From contig NZ_CP187970.1 in the NCBI RefSeq assembly GCF_049942825.1, positions 3,100,001 through 3,164,000 of the forward strand: a DNA stretch of 64,000 bases. The letters are read 5' to 3'. Shown piece by piece: positions 1 through 7,951 of this stretch. Origin of the DNA: Paenibacillus_G sp049942825 (GTDB taxonomy: Bacteria; Bacillota; Bacilli; Paenibacillales; NBRC-103111). Under the pieces are notes generated by a model, which worked only from the letters and a program-made list of their open reading frames with translations, made no database searches and was not told the DNA's origin. Both the position numbers and the translations under genes were made by a program. Position 1 is the stretch's first letter. Every line of letters begins with the position of its first letter.

Positions 1-470
1 TCAAGGCTGTGGATGCATCGACCCTGCAGGAGCTGGAGATCGAAAGCGAGGGCTCCCGTCTTGTTATCCGCAAACCTAACAAAACCGAGCAGGTGGTCTA
101 CGCCTCCGCTCCGGCTGCTGCTCCTGCTTTCGCTCCTGTGGTCAGCCATCCTTCCGCACCGCCAACGGCTCCCGCTGCCGTGCCAGCGCAAGCGCCTGTT
201 GAAGGCAAGCCGGCTGCAGCAGATGCTAATTTACATATAATTACATCCCCCATGGTGGGAACCTTCTATGAATCGCCATCTCCGGGGGCGGCTTCGTTTG
301 TTTCGAAGGGCAGCTCCATCAAGGAGAAGACGATCGTCTGCATTATTGAAGCCATGAAGCTGATGAACGAGATCGAAGCCGAAGTGAAGGGTGAGATCGT
401 CGAAGTGCTCGTGGAAAACGGTCAGCTGGTCGAATACGGTCAACCGCTCTTTAAGGTGAAGCCGGAGTAG
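1..470 (+). CDS. accB: Acetyl-CoA carboxylase biotin carboxyl carrier protein (5' truncated)
   Basis: This is the biotin carrier subunit of acetyl-CoA carboxylase, which carries CO2 from biotin carboxylase to the carboxyltransferase in the first step of fatty acid synthesis. The open frame continues to the left edge, so the first roughly 15-20 residues are missing; the GTG at 9 is internal, because the family motif around QELEIESEGSRLVIRK normally lies after an N-terminal helix. A long Ala/Pro linker is followed by the biotinyl domain with the EAMKLMNEIEAE biotinylation motif, where the Lys is modified. It ends 14 bp before accC, so the two are almost certainly co-transcribed. Confidence 0.95.
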   Translation, partial: KAVDASTLQELEIESEGSRLVIRKPNKTEQVVYASAPAAAPAFAPVVSHPSAPPTAPAAVPAQAPVEGKPAAADANLHIITSPMVGTFYESPSPGAASFVSKGSSIKEKTIVCIIEAMKLMNEIEAEVKGEIVEVLVENGQLVEYGQPLFKVKPE

Positions 471-484
471 AAGGAGAGATCCCA

Positions 485-1843
485 TTGAAGTTCCATAAAG
501 TACTTATCGCCAACCGCGGCGAAATCGCCGTCCGTATCATCCGCGCCTGCCGCGAGCTCGGCATCTCGACGGTCGCGGTATACTCGGAGGCCGACAAGGA
601 AGCACTTCATGTCCGTCTGGCCGACGAGGCCTACTGTATCGGGCCCACGCTGTCGAAGGACAGCTATCTCAATTACACGAATATTATGAGCGTGGCGACC
701 CTGACGGAGACCGACGCGATCCACCCGGGCTACGGCTTTCTGGCGGAGAACGCGGATTTCGCGGAGATCTGCGAAAGCTGCAACATCACCTTCATCGGTC
801 CTTCGCCTGAGGCCATCTCCCGCATGGGCGACAAGTCGGTGGCCAAGCAGACGATGAAGGAAGCCGGCGTGCCGGTCATTCCAGGCTCCGACGGCCTCGT
901 CGAGGATATCGAGGAGGCGATCCGTCTCGGCCGTGAGATCGGCTATCCGCTGATCATCAAGGCGACAGCCGGCGGCGGGGGCAAGGGCATCCGGCTGGCG
1001 GACAACGAAGAGATGCTGATCCAGCAGATCACAGCCGCCCAGCAGGAAGCCCAGAAGGCGTTCGGCAATGCCGGCGTCTACCTGGAGAAATACCTCACAG
1101 GCATGAAGCACGTCGAGATTCAGATTCTCGCGGACAAGCACGGCAACGTCGTCCACCTCGGGGAGCGGGACTGCTCCGTGCAGCGCCGCCGCCAGAAGCT
1201 GGTGGAAGAAGCGCCGTGTCCGATCCTGACGCCGGAGACACGGGAGGCCATGGGTGCAGCAGCGGTTCGTGCCGCGCAGGCCGTGAATTATTCCGGCGCG
1301 GGCACGCTTGAATTCCTGCTCAGCCCGGACGGCCAGTTCTACTTCATGGAGATGAACACACGCATCCAAGTGGAGCATCCGGTCACGGAGCTCATCACCG
1401 GCGTGGACATCATCAAGGAGATGATCCGGGTAGCCGAAGGCGAGCCGCTGTCCTTCTCGCAGGAGGATGTCGTCATCAACGGCTGGGCCATCGAATGCCG
1501 GATCAACGCGGAGGATCCCGAGCGCAACTTCATGCCTTCGGCGGGCCAGATCAAGTTCTACCTGCCGCCGGGCGGCTTCGGGGTCCGCGTCGATTCGGCC
1601 GCTTATCAGGGCTACACGATTCCGCCGCATTACGACTCGATGATCGCGAAGCTCATCGTATGGGGAGCGGACCGTGACGAGGCGATCCAGCGGATGAAGC
1701 GGGCGCTGTCCGAGTTCGCCGTCGATGGCATTCACTCGACGATCGGGTTCCATCTGAAGCTGCTCGAGCACAAGAAGTTTCTCGCCGGAGACTTCGATAT
1801 CAAGTTCCTTGAAGAGCACGACGTGAACGACCCGAACTCGTAA
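485..1843 (+). CDS. accC: Acetyl-CoA carboxylase, biotin carboxylase subunit
   Basis: Biotin carboxylase carries out ATP-dependent carboxylation of the biotin on AccB. The 452 residues match the usual length of about 450. The protein opens with the family start KVLIANRGEIAVRIIRA and has an ATP-grasp domain with the glycine-rich loop AGGGGKGIR and the catalytic EMNTRIQVEHPVTE segment. The start is TTG at 485, placed by an AAGGAGAG ribosome site just after accB. A hairpin downstream probably closes the accBC unit. The accBC-yqhY-nusB-folD order is the same as in Bacillus. Confidence 0.97.
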   Translation: MKFHKVLIANRGEIAVRIIRACRELGISTVAVYSEADKEALHVRLADEAYCIGPTLSKDSYLNYTNIMSVATLTETDAIHPGYGFLAENADFAEICESCNITFIGPSPEAISRMGDKSVAKQTMKEAGVPVIPGSDGLVEDIEEAIRLGREIGYPLIIKATAGGGGKGIRLADNEEMLIQQITAAQQEAQKAFGNAGVYLEKYLTGMKHVEIQILADKHGNVVHLGERDCSVQRRRQKLVEEAPCPILTPETREAMGAAAVRAAQAVNYSGAGTLEFLLSPDGQFYFMEMNTRIQVEHPVTELITGVDIIKEMIRVAEGEPLSFSQEDVVINGWAIECRINAEDPERNFMPSAGQIKFYLPPGGFGVRVDSAAYQGYTIPPHYDSMIAKLIVWGADRDEAIQRMKRALSEFAVDGIHSTIGFHLKLLEHKKFLAGDFDIKFLEEHDVNDPNS

Positions 1844-1898
1844 GCGGCGTACCCGTTTCATTGTCATATTATTGACGTAATGGTATAGTATATAAAAT

Positions 1899-1938
1899 AA
1901 ACGGCTTATCCTCCCTGAAGCGGGAGGGTCGGCCGTTT
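1899..1938 (+). terminator. Hairpin after accC, terminator-like
   Basis: AAACGGC pairs with GCCGTTT and encloses a second stem of CCTCCC with GGGAGG. Only three T follow the stem, so intrinsic termination may be weak. The position, about 55 bp after the accC stop, fits the end of the accBC transcript. Confidence 0.6.
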
Positions 1939-2192
1939 CCATCCGGAGATCAGTCATCAGAAGCAGGCTGGGGCGAGTCGCACTCTGATTTCAATACGAA
2001 CCACAGAGCAGGTACAGACAAGGCACAGGCAGTCGCCGGAGGCGGACTGCCGCTCCTGCATCAAGAAGGCAGCAAGCGAATTCATTGCCGGCAAAATCGA
2101 GGCGTAAGCCCGGGGAGACTCCGGAGGCTTGCGTAATTTGGTTTTGCAGTGCCTTGCATTTGCGGGCGCAAAACAACGAGGAGGTCCAATCC
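1939..2192 (+). other. Non-coding stretch before yqhY
   Basis: About 250 bases between the accC hairpin and the Asp23-family gene. An in-frame extension of the downstream gene reaches back to 2085, but it has no family similarity and no ribosome site. A short stem, AAGCC (2106) with GGCTT (2127), is present. I recognise no promoter or riboswitch here. Confidence 0.4.
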
Positions 2193-2606
2193 ATGAGCAC
2201 ATTGGCTGCGGATTATGAGAAGACCGAGATGGGCACGATCCAGATTGCCCCGGAGGTAATTGAGGTCATCGCCGGCATGGCTGCGGTGGAAGTACCGGGC
2301 GTAGCCGGGATGAGCGGCGGGTTCGCCGGCGGCATCGCCGAGCTTCTCGGACGCAAGAATATGGCCAAGGGCGTGAAGGTGGAAGTAGGACAGCGCGAAG
2401 CGGCTATCGACGTATCCGTTGTCATTGAATTCGGAACGCGGATTCCCGAAGTGGCGAGCGGCGTGCAGCAGAATGTGAAGCAGGCCATCGAGTCGATGAC
2501 GGGGCTTAGCGTCGTTCAGGTGAACGTACACATTCATGACGTCATTTTCAAAGGTGCGGAGAAACCGGAGGAGCCGGAAGCGGCCGCTCCCGGGCGCGTG
2601 AAATAA
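2193..2606 (+). CDS. yqhY: Asp23/Gls24 family envelope stress protein
   Basis: A 137-residue protein of the Asp23/Gls24 (alkaline shock) family, equivalent in position to B. subtilis yqhY, which also follows accBC. The core runs from about residue 12 (GTIQIAPEVIEVIAGMAAVEVPG) to about 115 (VVQVNVHIHDVIF). The start ATG at 2193 follows GAGGAGG at a good distance; a longer frame from 2085 was not accepted. Family members associate with the membrane through AmaP, encoded next, and are linked to envelope stress and lipid metabolism. The precise biochemical role is unknown. Confidence 0.85.
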   Translation: MSTLAADYEKTEMGTIQIAPEVIEVIAGMAAVEVPGVAGMSGGFAGGIAELLGRKNMAKGVKVEVGQREAAIDVSVVIEFGTRIPEVASGVQQNVKQAIESMTGLSVVQVNVHIHDVIFKGAEKPEEPEAAAPGRVK

Positions 2607-2625
2607 AAAAACGAGAATCCGGTTG

Positions 2626-2655
2626 AACCCCCTGACGGAGCGTTTGGGGGTTTCC
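2626..2655 (+). terminator. Rho-independent terminator after yqhY
   Basis: AACCCCC pairs with GGGGGTT across a 13-base loop and the stem runs into TTT. It separates yqhY from amaP, perhaps only partly, since the genes are functionally linked. Confidence 0.7.
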
Positions 2656-2684
2656 TCCGTACTCGCGTAAAGGAGTCAGGAATC

Positions 2685-3245
2685 GTGGTTAAAGTTCTCG
2701 ACAGACTGCTGCTGTTTCTTTTTAGCATCGCCGTACTTCTCATCGCCATCGTCTGCCTGTTCGGGGCATTCGGCCTGATTTCCTTGGAAACCGCCGGCAA
2801 TTTCCTGGTGGACGTATACCGCGATCTTGATACGGCGGTGATCTTCATCGCTTCGGCGGCCGTGCTCGCCCTGATCTCGCTGCGCTTCCTGTACCTGTCG
2901 GTACGCCAGGGAAAGGCAGCTGCGCCGTCGATCGACCAGCGTACGGAGTTCGGGGATATCCGCATCTCGATGGATACGGTGGAGAACCTGGCGCTGAAGG
3001 CGGCAGGCCGCTCCCGCGGGGTGAAGGATCTGCGGGCCCGGGTCAAGGTAAGCCAAGCGGGGCTTGAGATTGTCGTTCGCGCCATCGTGGACGGGGAGAG
3101 CTCCATCCCGGGTATGACCGAAGAGATGCAGGCGAACGTGAAGCGCCACATCGAGGACATCACAGGCATTCCGGTCGCCTTCGTGTCGGTGTTCATCGCG
3201 AATATCCAGCCGTCGTCGCCCACGTTCAAAAGTCGAGTCGAATAG
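2685..3245 (+). CDS. amaP: Alkaline shock response membrane anchor protein AmaP
   Basis: A 186-residue membrane protein. Two hydrophobic segments (about residues 5-30 and 45-72) are followed by a cytosolic Asp23-like domain (about 85-180, ending in PVAFVSVFIANIQ). In staphylococci AmaP anchors Asp23 at the membrane; here the soluble partner would be the protein encoded at 2193-2606. The GTG start at 2685 follows AAGGAGTCAGG. The DUF2273 gene begins 15 bp after its stop, as in other amaP loci. Confidence 0.88.
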   Translation: MVKVLDRLLLFLFSIAVLLIAIVCLFGAFGLISLETAGNFLVDVYRDLDTAVIFIASAAVLALISLRFLYLSVRQGKAAAPSIDQRTEFGDIRISMDTVENLALKAAGRSRGVKDLRARVKVSQAGLEIVVRAIVDGESSIPGMTEEMQANVKRHIEDITGIPVAFVSVFIANIQPSSPTFKSRVE

Positions 3246-3260
3246 AGGTGAGCCCCCCGG

Positions 3261-3500
3261 ATGTGGATGCGGATATGGGAAGGGCTGTGGGAAGGCCACA
3301 GGGGCAAGACGCTCGGCGTGCTGGCGGGCAGCGCGCTCGGACTCATTTATTTGTTCTTTGGCCTGTGGCGTATGTTAATCTTTGTCCTTATCGTATATAC
3401 TGGGTATTATATAGGGAAAAAGATGGACCGAGGCGAACCGGTGTTTCCCGCAGAAGACACTTGGCGCTGGCTGATGGACAAATGGAGACTGTTCCGATAG
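3261..3500 (+). CDS. DUF2273 small integral membrane protein
   Basis: A 79-residue protein with two adjacent hydrophobic stretches (about residues 18-52, TLGVLAGSALGLIYLFFGLW then MLIFVLIVYTGYYIG) and a charged tail. It fits the DUF2273 family, which is routinely encoded beside amaP and asp23 and is thought to be part of the same membrane-tethered stress complex. GAGGTG lies 8 bases before the ATG. The function is not known. Confidence 0.8.
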   Translation: MWMRIWEGLWEGHRGKTLGVLAGSALGLIYLFFGLWRMLIFVLIVYTGYYIGKKMDRGEPVFPAEDTWRWLMDKWRLFR

Positions 3501-3530
3501 AATCCTTGGGATAGCCCCAAGGATTTTCTT
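3501..3530 (+). terminator. Rho-independent terminator after the amaP cluster
   Basis: AATCCTTGGG pairs with CCCAAGGATT over a short loop and runs into TTTTCTT. The stem starts directly after the DUF2273 stop codon, so it ends the amaP-DUF2273 transcript. Confidence 0.9.
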
Positions 3531-3618
3531 ATGGCCAGAGGGCAGATTAGACAGACAGATGTAATGAGGGGCTGCTTCCCTGCGGGGAGCAGGCTTACCA
3601 CAGGAGGACGTAACGAGA

Positions 3619-4083
3619 ATGAGAAGAAGATTGGCCAGAGAGCTGGCAGTCCAGAGCTTATACCAACTGGAGATGAACGAAGTGACATCCGTGGATGCGA
3701 TCGCCCACGTGGTCGAGGAAGCGCAGACGGAGGACGAGGGGCAGCTCACGCGCGAGCGCGACCAGATCGCCACGCCGGCCGTACAAGAGCTCGTGGAAGG
3801 CACTGTAGCCTACAAGCGTCAGATCGACGGCCTGCTGTCGGATTACCTCAAGGGCTGGCAGATGGACAGGCTCTCCCGGGTGGATCGGCAGATTCTTCGA
3901 CTGGCCGCTTACGAGATGGTGTTCCGGGATGATGTGCCGCCCAAGGTCGTGGTCAACGAAGCCATCGAGATGGCCAAGCACTTCGGTACGGACGAATCGG
4001 GGAAATTCGTCAACGGCGTGCTCGGCAAGATGATCAAGGATCTGGATACGCTCCGCAAGCCGGATACCGCACCAGAAGCTTAA
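3619..4083 (+). CDS. nusB: Transcription antitermination factor NusB
   Basis: NusB binds boxA RNA with NusE (ribosomal protein S10) and takes part in rRNA antitermination. The 154 residues start RRRLARELAVQSLYQLEMN, the classic NusB N-terminus, and include the segment DRQILRLAAYEMVFRDDVPPKVVVNEAIE..A..FG...SGKFVNGVLGK typical of the family. The start follows a CAGGAGG site. It lies 21 bp before folD, and both follow the accBC-yqhY block as in B. subtilis. Confidence 0.96.
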   Translation: MRRRLARELAVQSLYQLEMNEVTSVDAIAHVVEEAQTEDEGQLTRERDQIATPAVQELVEGTVAYKRQIDGLLSDYLKGWQMDRLSRVDRQILRLAAYEMVFRDDVPPKVVVNEAIEMAKHFGTDESGKFVNGVLGKMIKDLDTLRKPDTAPEA

Positions 4084-4104
4084 CAGGGACGAGGAGGAAA
4101 CGGA

Positions 4105-4971
<867 letters not shown>

Positions 4972-4977
4972 AGAGCC

Positions 4978-6378
4978 ATGGCTACGGTCAGGGACAATCC
5001 GGTGAAGGACAAGCAGGTCTATTCGATCAAAGAACTGAACCGCTTCATCAAGATGCTGCTCGAAGGCAACAACCGGCTGCAGGATGTATGGGTGCGCGGG
5101 GAGATCTCCAACTTCACCCACCACTCCTCCGGCCATATGTACTTTACGCTGAAGGATGCGGACAGCCGGCTGAAGAGCATCATGTTCTCATCTTATAACC
5201 AGAGGCTCCCCTTTATTCCGAAGGAAGGCACCAAAGTGCTGGCCTGCGGCAACATCTCGGTGTATGAGCGGGACGGGCAGTATCAGTTCTATGTAACCCA
5301 GATGCAGCCGGACGGCATTGGCAGCCTGTATCTCGCCTTCGAGCAGCTGAAGAAGAAGCTTGAGACGGAAGGGCTGTTCGATCCGCAGTGGAAGAAGCCG
5401 CTTCCGAAGTACCCCCGCAGCATTGGGGTCATTACTTCGCCTACAGGGGCGGCGGTGCGGGATATCATCATCACGCTGCAGCGCCGGTTTCCGAATGTGC
5501 CTGTCGTTCTTTATCCCGTACTCGTGCAGGGCAAGGGAGCGGCGCCTTCCATCGTGAAGGCGATTAAGGAAATGAATGCGCGTGCGGAAGCCGACGTGCT
5601 GATCGTCGGGCGCGGCGGCGGCTCGCTGGAGGAGCTCTGGGCGTTCAATGAGGAGATTGTCGCACGGGCCATTGCGGCTTCGCGGATTCCGGTCATTTCG
5701 GCCGTAGGGCACGAAACGGACTTCACGATCGCGGACTTCGCCGCGGACCTGCGTGCCGCGACGCCAACCGCCGCCGCCGAGCTGGCGGTTCCCCACCACC
5801 TGGAGCTGAAGCAGCAGGTGGGCTACCTGCGCCAGGGGCTGCAGGCGGGGCTGAACAAGCAGCTCGAGCGCAGCCGTGAGAAGCTGAGAAGACTGCAGCG
5901 CTCGCCGTACCTCACGGACCCGCGGCGGCAGCTGCTGCTGCACCCCGCCCAGCGGCTCGACCGTCTGCGGGAACAGCTGGCTTTCAAGGCGAATGCCCGG
6001 GTCACCCGGGCGCAGGACCGGCTGATCCGGACGGAGCGCCGGCTTGCCTCGTTTAACCCGCGGGAGCATGTCATCTACTCCCGGCGGCGGCTCGATACGG
6101 CCGGACGCCTGCTTCGGCAGGCAATGCAGTCCGAGCTGAAGAAAAAAACCCAGGAACTCGTATCCGCGATGCGGCAGCTTGATGCGCTCAGTCCGCTCAA
6201 GGTAATGCAGAGGGGATACGGCCTTGTATATGACGAAAGAGAACAAGAGCTGGTGAAATCCGTCCGTCAGGTGCAGATTGGGGATATCTTGAAGCTGCGC
6301 CTGGTTGACGGCCGGATTGACTGCCATGTCTGGTCAATGGAGGAGAAACCGGATGACAACGCAGGAAGCGACGCCTAG
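4978..6378 (+). CDS. xseA: Exodeoxyribonuclease VII large subunit
   Basis: The large subunit of exonuclease VII, which degrades single-stranded DNA with the small XseB subunit. The 466 residues hold an N-terminal OB-fold (about 10-105; LQDVWVRGEISNFTHHSSGHMYFTLKD region), a catalytic core with GVITSPTGAAVRDI and RGGGSLEELWAFNEE, and a long coiled-coil region (about 265-400) that binds XseB. The ATG lies close behind folD with a weak ribosome site (TAGAGAG). The 3' end overlaps xseB by 26 bp. Confidence 0.96.
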   Translation: MATVRDNPVKDKQVYSIKELNRFIKMLLEGNNRLQDVWVRGEISNFTHHSSGHMYFTLKDADSRLKSIMFSSYNQRLPFIPKEGTKVLACGNISVYERDGQYQFYVTQMQPDGIGSLYLAFEQLKKKLETEGLFDPQWKKPLPKYPRSIGVITSPTGAAVRDIIITLQRRFPNVPVVLYPVLVQGKGAAPSIVKAIKEMNARAEADVLIVGRGGGSLEELWAFNEEIVARAIAASRIPVISAVGHETDFTIADFAADLRAATPTAAAELAVPHHLELKQQVGYLRQGLQAGLNKQLERSREKLRRLQRSPYLTDPRRQLLLHPAQRLDRLREQLAFKANARVTRAQDRLIRTERRLASFNPREHVIYSRRRLDTAGRLLRQAMQSELKKKTQELVSAMRQLDALSPLKVMQRGYGLVYDEREQELVKSVRQVQIGDILKLRLVDGRIDCHVWSMEEKPDDNAGSDA

Positions 6379-6601
6379 TTTTGAGCAGGCAATGGAGCAG
6401 CTGGAGCGCATCGTAGCCCAGCTGGAGAGCGGAGACGTGCCGCTGGAGAAGGCGATCGAGCTGTTCCAGGAAGGAATGCGGCTGTCCCAGCTCTGCGGGC
6501 AGAAGCTGGAGCAGGTCGAACGCAAGATCGAGATTCTGGTGGAACAGGAAGGCGGCATGGTGAAGAAGCCGTTCCAGCCGGGTGAAGGGGAAACGCGATG
6601 A
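6353..6601 (+). CDS. xseB: Exodeoxyribonuclease VII small subunit
   Basis: The 82-residue small subunit of exonuclease VII. The sequence SFEQAMEQLERIVAQLESGDVPLEKAIELFQEG is the family signature, a short helical hairpin that binds the XseA coiled coil. The chosen ATG at 6353 follows GGAGAAACC and lies inside the end of xseA, implying translational coupling. Its stop overlaps the ispA start by 4 bp (ATGA). Confidence 0.95.
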   Translation: MTTQEATPSFEQAMEQLERIVAQLESGDVPLEKAIELFQEGMRLSQLCGQKLEQVERKIEILVEQEGGMVKKPFQPGEGETR

Positions 6602-7503
6602 ATGCGGAAGCAGGCATTAAGGAATATATTACGGCCCTGGCCGGCCGCATCGAAGACGAGCTGAAGACCTCGCTGCCGGAGCAGTGGAGCGTGCCGGGCG
6701 CCCTCAGGGAATCGGTCATGTACTCGCTGATGGCCGGCGGCAAGCGGCTTCGGCCGATTCTCGTGCTGGCGGCGGCGGAAGCGCTGCAGGGCCGGGCCGA
6801 AGCGGCCATGCCGGCCGCTCTCGCGGTAGAGATGATTCACACGTATTCCCTGATCCATGACGACCTGCCGGCGATGGACAATGACGACTACCGCCGCGGG
6901 AAGCTCACGAATCACAAGGTATACGGCGAAGCGATGGCCATCCTGGCCGGGGACGCCCTGCTCACGCATGCCTTCCATACGGCGGTGCAGGCGGCTAGGC
7001 GCCACGGGGTACCGGCCGACGTGATCGTGGACATAGTGGAAGAGTTGTCGCGGCTTGCCGGTGCGCCGGGAATGGTCGGCGGCCAGGCGGCCGACATGCT
7101 CGGGGAGCAGGGGCTGACGAAGCTCGAGGAGCTCGAGTACATCCACTTGCACAAGACCAGCGATCTCATCGTGTTCTCGCTGAAGGCCGGAGGACGGATT
7201 GCAGGCGCGACAAGCGCCCAACTCGACGCCCTTGAGCGCTTCGGCACCTGTATCGGCCTCGCTTTCCAGATCCAGGACGATATCCTGGACCTGATCGGGG
7301 ACGAGCAGAAGCTGGGCAAGCCGGTGCAGAGCGATGTCAAGCAGGGCAAGGTAACCTACCCTTACTTCATCGGCATTGAAGCCTCGGAAGCGAAGGTCGA
7401 GGAGCTTACCCTGGAAGCGAAGAATGCGATCGCAAACGGCGGGTTTCCCGCGCCGAGGCGCCTCTTGGAGCTGGCGGATTACCTCATGAAGCGCGATCAT
7501 TAG
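6598..7503 (+). CDS. ispA: Farnesyl diphosphate synthase
   Basis: A 301-residue trans-prenyltransferase making farnesyl diphosphate from isopentenyl and dimethylallyl/geranyl diphosphates. The first Asp-rich motif is DDLPAMDNDDYRRGK, and the second, DDILD, lies at about residues 223-227; the GGKRLRP substrate site is at about 46-52. The start overlaps xseB by 4 bp. Dxs, the pathway entry enzyme, is encoded about 450 bp downstream but appears to have its own promoter. Confidence 0.95.
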   Translation: MNAEAGIKEYITALAGRIEDELKTSLPEQWSVPGALRESVMYSLMAGGKRLRPILVLAAAEALQGRAEAAMPAALAVEMIHTYSLIHDDLPAMDNDDYRRGKLTNHKVYGEAMAILAGDALLTHAFHTAVQAARRHGVPADVIVDIVEELSRLAGAPGMVGGQAADMLGEQGLTKLEELEYIHLHKTSDLIVFSLKAGGRIAGATSAQLDALERFGTCIGLAFQIQDDILDLIGDEQKLGKPVQSDVKQGKVTYPYFIGIEASEAKVEELTLEAKNAIANGGFPAPRRLLELADYLMKRDH

Positions 7504-7548
7504 AACAAAAACAGGCAAACATACGTACGGCTTCGGCTCAAGATGAAT

Positions 7549-7577
7549 TTGAGCCGCCGCTTGCCGTGTGCTATAAT
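7549..7577 (+). promoter_or_regulatory. SigA-type promoter for dxs
   Basis: TTGAGC (7549-7554) and a perfect TATAAT (7572-7577) are separated by 17 bases. This places transcription start near 7584, giving dxs a leader of nearly 370 bases. The -35 box also forms the right arm of a small inverted repeat, GGCTCAA (7535) with TTGAGCC (7549). Confidence 0.75.
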
Positions 7578-7951
7578 GACCACGTATGCGCTGTCACTAA
7601 TCGTTCACAGGCCATTCGTTTGTAGTGGCCGATACGTGCCCCGCGTTCCGCTTCAGGCTGCGGGAGGTATAAAGAGCGGAAAGTTATCGCACACTGGATA
7701 AACCTGGTGTATACCCTAAGGATGGGCATACGCCCGGCGTGTATGGCAGCGGGCCTGCCGCCGCTTCAGGCCAAAGGGACAGTGGTTTTTGGAGAAGAAT
7801 CAGCAATGGATACCGATTATGTTTTCATTCAGATCAGGGAGCATCCGCTTCCTTGGGTTTCTTTGTCTTGCGTTCACCGGGCATCGTCTCGGCATCAAGC
7901 GGTAAGGCATCAGGCAATTACATTCCAACGACGGAAAGCGAGGGAACAAGC
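7578..7951 (+). other. Long structured leader of dxs
   Basis: There are 374 bases between the promoter and the dxs start codon. Foldable elements include CACGTAT (7581) with ATACGTG (7632) enclosing GGCCA/TGGCC, CCCGC (7639) with GCGGG, and ACACTGG with CTGGTGT near 7692-7711. No run of T follows these stems. Open frames in this stretch show no family resemblance. It does not match the TPP, T-box or other leader consensus sequences I know. Confidence 0.45.

Noticed and set aside
440..1957. A 505-codon open frame antisense to accC
   Set aside because: It mirrors accC codon structure in a GC-rich genome, has no ribosome site, and its product has a biased Arg/Leu/His composition without any known motif.
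7680..7760. Possible TPP riboswitch before dxs, suggested by CTGGATAAACC
   Set aside because: The core CTGAGA and the CUGAUC...GCGUAGGGA consensus blocks are missing.
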